NCBI GenBank assembly: GCA_023853785.1
Contig: JAJIRX010000510.1
Coordinates: forward strand, 992,001 to 1,056,000
From: Psilocybe azurescens
Lineage: Eukaryota > Basidiomycota > Agaricomycetes > Agaricales > Agrocybaceae
DNA length: 64,000 bases
Direction: 5' to 3'
Part shown: piece after piece, positions 23,089-33,582 of the stretch
Numbering within the stretch: the first letter of the stretch is position 1
How the letters are laid out: every line of letters begins with the position of its first letter
Made by a program: the position numbers and the translations under genes
The notes under the pieces: model-generated
Told to the model about the DNA's origin: nothing
Seen by the model: only the letters and a program-made list of their open reading frames with translations
Databases searched by the model: none

Positions 23089-24518
23089 ATGGTCTCAGCA
23101 GTGATTCAGTTATTCAAGCTGGTCATCCTACTCTCATTGAGCGCGGTACTATCAGCCTCCACGATACCATCACGCAGGTAGTACTAGACATCCCAATATC
23201 CCCGAGCAATAATTGAATACACCATCTAGGGCAACTGTGTGCAATGGCCACGCCGAACTATGTGATCGTATCTACTCGAACGTTACCTTTATCGGCGCAC
23301 ACGATTCCTTCGCATTCAGTACCGACCCTTTGGATTGTAAGTCACATATACACTGACCGAAGTATTAAGGCCGCTGATATTCTCTGCTATTCTCTGCTAT
23401 TCTGAAGTGGCTCGGGATCAAGAAGTCGATATACCCACGCAACTGAGCCTTGGTGTTCGCCTTCTTCAAGCTCAATCGCATGTGTAAGCCCCCAAAGTTA
23501 AACTTGGTGTGCATGTATATAATTGACCGCTGGATGCAGAAATTCGCAGGATGGACAATTACATTTCTGTCATACAAGTGATTTTCTCATTGAGAAACTT
23601 TTTCATCTCACCTTTTTCTAAAGGCTTTTCTGATCAACTTATTTCTAGGCTGTGTAAGTGGTTCCAAGTGGCCTGTCATATATCCCTGAATCTGAGCCCA
23701 AACACATTTTCTTCAGCTCCTGTTCGACGGTGGAACAGTGGTCAACTATTTGAAGACTGTCAAAGCTTTCTTGGACGCCAACCCAAACGAGGTTCTGACA
23801 CTGCTATTCACCAACCCCGAGGGCCAGTCTGTCAGTACTGTCTGGAAGCCAGCATTTGATGCCGCCGGTAGGACGGTTCATTCACCCGGAATATATTAAA
23901 ACGACGCTTATATTACATAGGGATTACTCCTTTGGCTTATGTTCCTCCCTCCGTTCCTGTTAAACAGCCAAACTGGCCTACTCTTGGTCAACTTATTGAC
24001 AGTGGAAAGAGGGTTGTCGTATTCCTTGACGCAGGCGCGGACACATCTGCTGTTGATTTCATCTTACCTGAATTCGAGATGGTACCTCAGCATTGCCTTT
24101 ATTATTGTCGATATCGATTGCCTAAACATAGATATCACAGATTTGGGAAACTCCATTCAGTGTTACAGACGCATCTTTCCCCTGTTCTGTCGATAGGATA
24201 CAGGGGCCACTGGCGACTGCGGACCACTCATATATGATCAATCATTCGCTCAACAAGAATATTCTCCCTATCGGGGACGGCGTCATCGTCTCTGACCCGA
24301 TAGACGCACCGACTACGAACTCGGTGTCTTCGTGAGCATGAAAATATCCTTATCGGACTACGCCGTAGTTGATCACGAGCTTCGGTAGAATCTTGGCCAA
24401 TGTCGATAAATGTGTACCCCTCAGCGGCGCCAATCGAAACCCTCAATTCCTTTTGCTCGATTATGTGAACTTGGGTCAAGGTCTCCAAGCGGCAAATCAA
24501 CTGAATGGATTGTCGTGA
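23089..24518 (+). CDS. Secreted PLC-like phosphodiesterase (PI-PLC X-domain fold)
   Basis: Members of this fungal family are extracellular TIM-barrel PLC-like phosphodiesterases whose true substrate is mostly unknown. The ATG at 23089 gives a signal peptide (MVSAVIQLFKLVILLSLSAV...), interrupted by an intron after PSR. The mature part starts ATVCNGHAELC and has the X-domain opening NVTFIGAHDSFAF with the first catalytic-type His. Then come DIPTQLSLGVRLLQAQSH, FCHTSC, LFDGGTVVNYLKTVKAFLD, LLFTNPEGQSV, KRVVVFLDAGAD and LLLDYVNLGQG, ending LNGLS with TGA 24516-24518. At least eight introns are needed. One exon is only 5 nt (23649-23653) and supplies the SC of HTSC. Another intron carries a duplicated attctctgct. 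No frameshift is needed, so this gene looks intact. About 320 residues, normal for the family. Confidence 0.9.
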
Positions 24519-24838
24519 GTAGAATTTTCTAACTCCTCTTCCTTTCTTTTTGTTGTCAATCCTGGCCGATTGTCATGATACCTTTTACATGTACTTGCGT
24601 CAAACGCGATAAGTAGTACCGTAAACACGACCAATACCACGATGAACAATGGTACTACTATCGTCGCAACCCCGTCTTCAAGCGCCCTGTCGATGAAGGG
24701 CTTCCCAGGACCGAGTTTAACTTGCTCGACTTTAATCGCCATGGCCATTTTTCTGTATATCTAATGCCCTTGAGACGTAACAAATAATATCCACGAGTAC
24801 TATCACAGCGGTATACAACACGATTCCGGAAATATAAT

Positions 24839-27017
24839 TTAGGTTCGGGTTTGCGGTGCAAACGGGTACGGCCTGAGCATAATATTGTCAGCCTCGGTGT
24901 CAGCAGCGTCCCGTTCGAACATGGGCTGTGATGGGGAGGTCAAATTTGTCGATGAGGAGACCCCAAAGGCTTGTCCAAAGTCCATTTTTGGAGGTTGTCC
25001 CATGTAGGTTGGGATTTGGTGCATATGGCCATGCGTATGTGGCTTTCGGCGGATGTGATTAGCGAAGAATCGGAAAGAGCTGAAAATCTCCATGGCGAAA
25101 TCAGCTGTGGATATCAACTTAGGTCAGTTTAATGCATAAGGAGAAGAAATAGAATTGCGAACCAAGGTTAATCCTGAAAGATATATATGCAGAAGGATTA
25201 GTCGGGGATATTTTTATTATAGGTGAACAAGCTACACACGAATCCCAAAGGGGTCTCCAGACGCTTGTGGCCGGGGTGCCTTCCTTGCGTCTATATTCGT
25301 TTACGCTATACGCCCACCACATCAGAATCGCGAAAAATACCATCTGAAAAGTGAAGTTTGACATGATGAAGAGACATCGGGTATGGTAAGAGAGCGTAAT
25401 CATACCTCGACGCATGTAGCTAGTGCAGTCAAACCATTCGCGATGTTTGTCGCTGTCCAATAAGCCGTCGCTGTGTGATTGATAATCTTACACACCGTGG
25501 AACTTAAATATAACAGTTAGGCGCCTTACCATGAATTTGTCCATGAAGTGCCTTTATCTTTCGGAGGCTGTGTTATTATAGATATCAGAAACAGATGACT
25601 CGTTAATTGACTCACCATAAAGCTTTGATAAAACGTGAACATCACAATCAATTTGATGGCCAAGAACTTGGCTAGAGGGCGTTTCCCTTCCAATTCTTCA
25701 TGGACTAAACCGTAAAACATTAGAAGACCATACAATGCCACACTAAGTATGGCATAAAGATAAGAATGTCAGAAATTGGAGACGGGCCCAACTGGAGGAC
25801 AGGTACCTGATGCTCACGAAATTGATGGCTTCAATGTAGGCGGCAGCATAATGGATGGAATATCCATCTGCCTCGCAGAGTACATCATATTTTTCACATA
25901 TAATACCAGCTATGGATGCAGCTGTGATTGAAATGTGGCATGGTAAGAATCACGGCATATTTCACCGAGCGATGGATCATTTACCAGGCCGAATAATAAC
26001 ATATTGCAATACAGACCACTGATAAAGGTTTAGCGCCAGTCAGGGTCACGCCGAGGAGAAAATGTGAACCCACTTTGACAGTATACATGAAGTATGCCTG
26101 GTGTAGAGATCCGTAAATTTATCATCTTGATTGAAAAGGTGGTTCGGAACCTTGGTGGGACGATATCTCCAACAACAGAACTGCGTAAATAAGATGTCAA
26201 GGTATGAAAGTTGGCAGAAAGTTTGGCGGACGTACAGGCATTGGCAGGGGTTGCTTGTCTTTCCGTTCCAACGCTTTCTCCGCGGAGTGACCTGACGCAG
26301 TAGAGGCAACATATTCGATGACAAGAAGGCTGAACTTTCCTTGAGAATTATCATTGAGTAAGAGAATAAAGACCTACTTACAGAAAGGCGCTCAGTGTGA
26401 CGGCCTGCATCGACATGTCAGTTGTACAGCCTTAACCAGGCAATTGATGAGCAAACCTCATATGCTATTTTTACATGTCAGCTATTACGTGTATTTTTGG
26501 GTAAGAAAAAAAAACACACCGATTTCGATGAACGAATAGTAGGTATAATGTCGATAAAAGCGATAAGAGCAGAAAGAAATGATGGCGTAGATTACAGGCA
26601 TGTACAGAATTCGCAGGCTGTCGATGACCGGTGTAAGCGTACGGCGAATATATTTTCCAACGCGCTGACAACACCCACATCTGTCGTTGTTGTGTCGGTT
26701 TGGTATAGTTTCTTCAATCATTATATAAGCATTCACTTCACGCCGGTCTTGGGAATTGGTGCAAGGCTTACCTGCAATGTTGCAGAATCGAAACAGTGGA
26801 AATGATAGTCGTCTGAGAGTCGGGTCATTGCCGTGAGTGAGGTTTCACGATGGCAGCTGCCATATTGAACGAATACAGATAAAAGTACACTCACAAGCGC
26901 TGCACAAACACCGGCAATGGCCCATCCTATCCTGTGCGAGTCCCAATGCATCCCATTTTCGTCCCAGAATTGAGATTGGTCGATGGCAACCTGATTTGGA
27001 GAGGTCGGGCAAGGCAT
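24839..27017 (-). CDS. TMEM184/DUF300 (OST-alpha-like) multi-pass membrane protein
   Basis: The family (Pfam Solute_trans_a) comprises seven-helix membrane proteins of the vacuole, endosome or plasma membrane with unclear transport or signalling roles. From ATG 27017 the spliced protein reads HRIGWAIAGVCAALTTIIS, VSILQHCRNYTKPTQQRQI, LRILYMPVIYAIISF, CSYRFYRHYTYYSFIEI, YEAVTLSAFL, LLVIEYVASTASGHSAEKA. It then has the signature LVHEELEGKRPLAKFLAIK and LIVMFTFYQSF, followed by YWTATNIANGL, MVFFAILMWWAYSVNEY and a cytosolic tail ending APQTRT, stop 24839-24841. About fifteen small exons are needed. One is only 8 nt (26457-26464), coding the YE before AVTLSAF. All junctions keep frame, so the gene is intact. 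It is convergent with the PLC-like gene, 320 bp apart. Confidence 0.93.
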
Positions 27018-27821
27018 GGATTCACCTGGTTACTGTACAATCGTTTGCGCTTGCACTCGTTGCAGCGAGTGTGTCGCCAAAGAACTCCAATTCTAACTCG
27101 GTCAGTATTCATGAAACAATTGTGATGAAATCACGTTTGCTAACCTTCAAGGACCTTTGACTGTTGGACAAGAGTGGTATGTAGAGCTAAGAGAAATATT
27201 CCAGGCCAAGATCATGCTTATTCGCGTCGGTCAGTTGTGTGAAAAGATCCCATCAAAACATCTTTCAGGCACAAGGCATATTTAATCGGAGTTTTGAAGA
27301 ATTTTGACTAGTACTGAGACTTTGGTCCTAAGCTGAAGGAAGACAAAGGAGGATGAAAATGACTGGGCTATTTTCAAATATTACGAATCACATCGAATTA
27401 TGTCTTTGCTTTGTTTGACGATGTCCGAGCCGCTAGACGTCGGTAACCGATACTTCAGGGGCACAGCCCACTAAGTTCGCAGAACAATTAGATGATCGAC
27501 CTGAGAATAAGTTATGGACAAAGAATAGAGTACGAGTATAAAAGTAGATATAATCAAATTCACAGCGAAAGACCAAACATTCTGACCGTGGAAAAATCTG
27601 AGATAATTTGAGATTACTCTACATTACGCTCAGATTATCGGCGCCCACATTTCTCCTTCGTCGTAATGTTGTAGAACTTAGATTCTCTGACAATATCACA
27701 CTGTTAAAACTATATGCGCATTTCCAATTCCCATTCAGAATGGCCAAGTCCCTTCACCGTTCTTTCACTCTCCCTTCCATCATCCTCTCTCATAAACACT
27801 GACCACCATGCCCTCAACATC
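27018..27821. other. Intergenic, nothing recognised
   Basis: AT-rich region upstream of the TMEM184 gene and downstream of the coiled-coil gene. No frame carries recognisable features, and no repeat is seen. Confidence 0.45.
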
Positions 27822-28645
27822 CTACCACCAATGCAGATGCCTCAAATGCATCAAGAATCCGTCGGGGTATGAGTACCAAACGAATGATGTGATAAAGAAG
27901 CATAAATGAAACCTCAGGGCCTTTACTTCGACGCCAGCTGTTGTGATCATCGGCCACTCCTCCTCATTGGTGGGATAGGCGGGGAGTATATCGCCTGTTA
28001 ACTTATTTGGACACCCCATCGCCTGAGAAAAACTGTCCTAAGGAGCGCCTGGCATACATGACAATAGAGTAAGCCTCGACCAGCTTTAAAGCAAAATACT
28101 GACCTTCAAAACATTACTACTAGCAGCTGCTTCGCTTTTTCAAGCTTCTCAGTCGTTTCTGCATCAAGGACCATCTCTTTGCTATCAGAGCCCTCATCGC
28201 TGCTGTCAATCTCCATTCTATCAGGCCTAGCCTTCGGCTCTTGTCAAATCGTCTCGATGAGTTCTCTAATCGCAGTTAATTCATCTGTGAGCCGGTTCTT
28301 CTCCTTTTTTCCTTCGTGTTCGATCTTGTTGATTGAAGCTTTTAGGGATTCGTTCTCTTCTTCAAGTTGGGTGACGCGCTCTTTCAAGCCATGGATCTCT
28401 AGTGCAGCCGTTGACTTGTTCAAGGCTGGTCCAGCTTTTATTCCTGCTGCGTTCGTCGTTGCTGATGGTTGAACTGAAGCTGCGCGCGCACCAGCAGCGC
28501 TACGATCACGCGTTGAGCCAGAGCCTGGTTGACCACGAAGAAGAGGGTCTATCGCCAGATGCGCAGGGTTGCCAGTGCTGGTCTCATCAGGGAAGACAAA
28601 GGTATTCGGCTGCGTAGGGCGGAAAGTGTTGCGTTGTTCGGTCAT
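27822..28645 (-). pseudogene. Coiled-coil protein gene interrupted by an in-frame TGA
   Basis: From ATG 28645 the frame reads MTEQRNTFRPTQPNTFVFPD, an Ala/Ser/Pro linker, and a coiled coil with heptad pattern (LKERVTQLEEENESLKASIN, then KKEKNRLTDELTAIRELIETI). TGA at 28244-28246 stops it at residue 133. The same frame then reads on: QEPKARPDR, MEIDSSDEGSDSKEM, TTEKLEKAKQLL. It splices plausibly to DSFSQAMGCPNKLTGDILPA, EEEWPMITTAGVEVKALR and a final short exon ending at TAG 27822-27824. The codons after TGA are clearly protein-like, so TGA probably replaced CGA (Arg) or is read through. The MGCPNKL...NEEEWP block resembles a repeated family of unknown function that I recall from agaric genomes, but its usual C-terminus is missing. 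Probably a decaying copy; the family call is uncertain. Confidence 0.55.
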
Positions 28646-31600
28646 CGTTGCGGTTGTGCACGAACAGGTTTTTTCATCATCAGTCACGGTGACCGCATGT
28701 GTATCTTCTCCCCCCTTCGAAAACTAGCTATACTGTATCTATCTGACGCGGAGGGGCAGTATTTCGAAGTTATTTAATATATAACTGTCCAACAATCAAA
28801 GAATGGGCTGGATTCGCAGCCAATTTGGATATCAGGAAGCGCGACAGGGGGCGCGGCGTGCAGGCCCCGAAAGAGCAGGCAGCTGATCGTCAGATTCTAC
28901 TGGTCGGTACCCCAAAATGCGGCGAATAATGTGGTTAAAATGCAGGTATATTGAACGAGACTTGTCGAACTTCCCAAAAATTACTCGCCTGTGGAATTTA
29001 AGGTATATTCTAAGATAATCTTCGTAAAATCTCACATTTCACCCAAATTACACCCGTGTCAAAATGCGTGGTCATTCGCTGTGATTGTGGACTGTAGTAA
29101 AGCAGAGGAAGTGTGCTACCAACGTCATCAGTTATATGCGACCTAGCCATGACTTTTGCAGGTAAAATATGAGTGTGACACACAATTTGCAGTAAATCCC
29201 ATGGGGCACTTTTTTTAGGGAAAATAGCCAGAATTTTATATAATCCGTTTCTAAGGACGCTAACCCCTGGTGAAAGTGGTCGATTTGTCACGCTTTCTCA
29301 CGTGATAATGCCGGTACTACACTATACCTTACCGACTCCATGATTGTGTAAATTCCACCTATTTCGCAGTTATCGCGGGCTAAATACTGTATCTAGTTAT
29401 ACATAGACTAAGCACATGTAAATGTATCGGTATTTCTCTCTCCGACTTTGAATATGCATAGAAATTGATGGCGAAATGCAATACACATGCAACGCCCACT
29501 CTCAGCTCGAAGAATTTTGTAAACTTAAGTTGACAGGTACAATTTACCCTGATTATCTTTACATACAAGTGCCCGGAACTCAAGATGTCGATGAACACTT
29601 CACTAGCCACAAATGGAGGACGTAGTCAAACAGCGGCGCTTGCACTTGCGTGTACGCGAACCGCAAGCTCGAATGGTAATGTTAGACCTGGCCGGCTGAT
29701 TTTCCGGGCAAGTTTGCTGAGCCAGTTGTGATTTGCGCCAAGTATGCCTTTCGCCTTCGATATATGAAATAATGCACGTATATTTGTTAAGCCAATTGGT
29801 ATATGTACCACTCAATCACCTTCACACATGGTAGAGCTGCAGGTCTTGTCAACGTAAGTGTTTAACAGAGAAAGATCCCTGGCGCGAGCGAGATTGAAGT
29901 TTGAAATTGATAAAGCATAAATGACCACACAAATTGTAGCCACATTCTCAAAGTACTTTATTTTATGCTACCTAAATGCTTATTAAATTATTTATCTAAC
30001 AGAACACTTACAACATCTACGGAGACCTTGGAGGCAATGCAGAGTGGGGCAGAGAGGCCGGAGTTTGGCCGGAGTTCGGCATCAGGTACGCACATGAAAT
30101 TTACGGACTTCGTAATGTGAAAAATCAGAAAAAGTACGTAGAGCTTGCGGCTCTCGACCACCGTACACCACATCGATGTGGCTGTAGCAACTTACCCTTT
30201 TTCGCATTACAACTAGCACAATTGATCGAGCTTGCTTGCTTACAGCTCTATTTTTATGAAATCAGTATACAATAAGTACTTGGATACTTGATAGTTAACT
30301 TCCCGATCGGGTGTTGAAACGTTGAGCACATCTCCACCAAGATGATTATACTGTCGGAAACAATCATGAACTTTCGGTTGAATGTGGGCGTCGACATATT
30401 CCGCCGATCCACAGAATAAATGTTCCCAGGATAGCTCATATTAGTATTCAGCGTCCTCCCGAAGAAAATCTCACATAGATTGCGTTTGGTAGAGCATCGA
30501 GTATGGTGTGCGTTTGATGTACGTCCCAAATTTCGAGTTCGGCAAAAATCTTTACATTCCAGATAATGATCTTTTGTTTTAACTTTGCAGCTGATGTTCT
30601 CAGTGCTCCTGACATTCCTGCATGAAGTGGTGCTTGTCTATCTAAGAAAATCCTCTGTGATCGGATGGGTCTCGTTAACTTTGTAAATTTGCACCAAATT
30701 GATGAGTTCTCGGCGCGCTCACGAGATTCAAGTCGCTGGCTGAGACAAACTTATCACCGATATCACCTTTAAATGAGATGATATTACTAATTACCTACTT
30801 GAAATTTGTACACAAGCTGACCTGATGGAAAGGCGGTACTGTCGGTGATTGCCCACTGGCCGGTTTGGGGATTCCACAGTAGCCGATTTTGGTAAGAGAT
30901 CAACAACGCCATACTAATGACATCCCGCCTATTCCGATCATGTAGTACTCTTTCCCGCTAGCCTTCATGTCCTTCCGGACATTCCAGGACATTCCACTAC
31001 GGGTAGGCGCTACGAATCATTTTGCTGTGCAACTGGTATGTTTTCGACTACTCCACGGATTATTAATACATACTTATGTTCTGATTTTCCGTCCTAGTTC
31101 CCTGAAACGCGCCTTTCCACGGCGATGTGCAACCGGCCATGTAGGTGCGCCAAGCACTCATTTGTGGTAACTCGCGCGATTGCAGCGGAAAGTGCGGCTC
31201 CCGACTCTACGCAATGAGAATGTATAATTTTCGTATCTGAAGCATCAGTCGAATAGTTTGACCAGCATTTACACCAAAACTGAGGAACGAATCGAAATGT
31301 TGTTGGTGAGTTCTATTTCTGGCTGATGTCCTTTGGAGCGACCCTTGACATGAGTCTCGGTCCCGCAAAGCTAGGGGCGTTTCTGAGATCCCTACACGAT
31401 GGATATCGACTCGAGTTAGATCAGATTTAGGACATTTCCGCGTTACGCTAATGAGTACCTGGAGTTCCCTTCCGGGCACACTTGGATAATTATAACGAGG
31501 GGCCCTTTCCGGTGTCAAAATAATTTCCGTCCAAAACTTCTCTCCAATTTCACCCATACTGGTCCCGCTACCGACGCAGGTTTTGGATCACCGGAAGGCG

Positions 31601-32092
31601 CAGCATTTTGTGTTGCCGCCAATCACCAAAATGTTCCACAGAGCCTACAGTCGCAACCGTCTGCGGTCTGCGGTCTGCGGTTTGAACAGCTGCAGCGCTA
31701 TGCTGTAGCCTCAAAGGACCGGATCAATAGCCCCGGCTTACTGATGCACACTCCTAAGATGGATTGTCACGGAGTAAGTGGGAGTAAGATCAAGTAAACC
31801 CGGAAACATGTTGGCAACTAGCAGTGGTCCTGGTCCTGAACTTTCTCCTGCCCTCCGCTCGGAAATGCCACATTTGACGCGTCAAATCTCAAGATATAGC
31901 ATCCCGTCGATCAATAATGACACATCGGGACAACAGCGCGATTCATGGGTGCATAGTCTTTCACATATAAAACAAGGTTCTTCAAACTCAATGAAATATC
32001 ATCCAAATATCACCACTCAATCTCTTCCTCATCGCACTGTGTTCACTAGCATCGCTTATTTCAAAACTACAAGTTTCACCACATCGATAGCA
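28646..32092. other. Gene-poor, AT-rich interval
   Basis: About 3.4 kb with no recognised gene, tRNA or mobile element. Only short frames occur. One at 31207-31557 (minus, FWTEIILTPERAPRY...) looks mildly protein-like but matches no family that I know. A short tandem heptamer repeat is listed separately. Confidence 0.45.
31660..31682. repeat. Short tandem repeat, (TCTGCGG)x3
   Basis: Three head-to-tail copies of a heptamer (tctgcgg) starting at 31660, with a degenerate trailing copy. No gene overlaps it. Too short to suggest a function. Confidence 0.6.
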
Positions 32093-32504
32093 ATGGACTC
32101 ACCAGAAGGACTCCGCCTGCGTTTAATGACTTTATTGTCACTATACGATCTCCTGCCGTATTCTATTTCCAATCCGCCTCATGGGCGTGCACCAATGTCT
32201 CTCGAAGAAGCAATTGGGCCTGATGCCGTTCGTCGATGTATGGAGGTCATTACAAGACAGCACCCAAGCTCAATCGCGTCCGAACTGGCTAACATTCTGG
32301 TGTGTTTGTTCATAAAAATTTCACCATTCGTGATCATTTGACTGACGCCTCGCTCGGTTAAAGAGAAACTCTTCGCGAAATAACAACAGTTCTTCTGGAA
32401 GCTCGAGGTCTTCTCATGGCGGACAGTCACATTCCGGAGGCGCATACTATGCCAATTACTCAAATTCGAGCGCACCGAGTCATTATGTGAGGAATGGGAA
32501 CTGA
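32093..32504 (+). CDS. Small orphan protein with Ser/Asn/Gly-rich tail
   Basis: ATG 32093 opens MDSPEGLRLRLMTLLSLYDL, a helical region of about 70 residues (EEAIGPDAVRRCMEVITRQ, SSIASELANIL). A GT-AG intron of about 68 nt follows. The second exon codes a Ser/Asn/Gly/His-rich tail (RNSSRNNNSSSGSSRSSHGG, then HSGGAYYANYSNSS), ending VRNGN with TGA at 32502-32504. Total about 115 residues. There is no signal peptide, membrane segment or known domain. The first 25 residues weakly echo the N-terminus of the histidine kinases at 6.6 and 10.8 kb ([11 protein letters not shown]), which may be coincidence. Support is the clean intron and the biased tail. It could still be chance. Confidence 0.4.
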
Positions 32505-33582
32505 GTCCAATTTCTTTAGATATTTATTTCCTAAGTGAGCACTATCTTTTTACTAATCTGGTAAGTAAAACTGACTTGAAACAATGAGTCAGACTCTTCG
32601 GAACGGTTCCATTGTATACTATGTGGGTTGCGCGTTGACTTCACATCCTGACTGCCATTGCTTACTGCGTTCAATTACTGTGTTCAATAGATTGACTGTG
32701 CAGCAAGCGGCTGTGCTTTGATTTCAGTCTGTAACATTGACCTGGAGTGGGGACGCACTCGATGGGCGTAACACCTTTACGCGAGCTTGCGTATTCCACC
32801 GACGACGTGTATCTATAGCGGGTTTGACGGCGGGCGATGGACTTATTCTTATGTATCACATATTATACATATTTTCTATTTATAGGATACCCTGCTTTCG
32901 ATCTAAATGTTTTCATTTTTCGTAGATAGTGGCTCTGATGGACTGCGTATTTATTAACCTCACGATTCGTTCCAAATTATAAATATGGCTTTAATGTTTG
33001 ATTGTACCTCCCGTATGAGTCTGAGGCTTTGAGATAGAACCTCCGGAAGATAGAAAATTGAGTCTTGGCCCAGTTGGGTCACCTGACAGACAGCATCTCT
33101 CTATAGCCATACTCGAACCATTGCGATATCCATCCTGTGAACCAATCATGCTGTGACGTTCAACAAGTGATGTGATTGAGATATATTCTCATCAAGTCTC
33201 AAGTTTTATGATGAAAATCAACTCCACGACATAAAGCCAAACTCGGTGCTCCTAATCTTTCAATCCCAGTTACGACAGTGTTTGAGAGGAGTCGGCCAGA
33301 CTTGAATTTGATCATTACTGTAAACTGCTTGCCAAATTTTGACCCCGTCGTCAGTGTTGAAGTGACGCGCTGACGAGTAGGCATGGGCGCAATTTCTCTT
33401 ATAATTGTACCGGGCCGAAGGATAATTACACGCGACCAGCTTTCCATCAGCGGCCACGGCCATCTTTTCCCTGATTTTGGGCGCTTTCAACTCTGACAAT
33501 ACCTTTTGCTTCGTTACGGGCGTGAATTGACTTATACTCATCCATATACACGATAAACTCACTGTGATCTGGCGTCTAGGGT
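32505..33582. other. Intergenic, upstream of the PARP-UBC gene
   Basis: No gene recognised. A minus-strand frame at 33260-33676 overlaps the first exon of the PARP-UBC gene and shows no family features. The promoter of the plus-strand gene must lie here, but I see no TATA box close to 33583. Confidence 0.4.

Noticed and set aside
31207..31557. Minus-strand frame starting MGEIGEKFWTEIILTPE
   Set aside because: Mildly protein-like at the start (a nucleoplasmin-like fold was considered), but there is no recognisable motif, the second half is poor and no intron rescues it.
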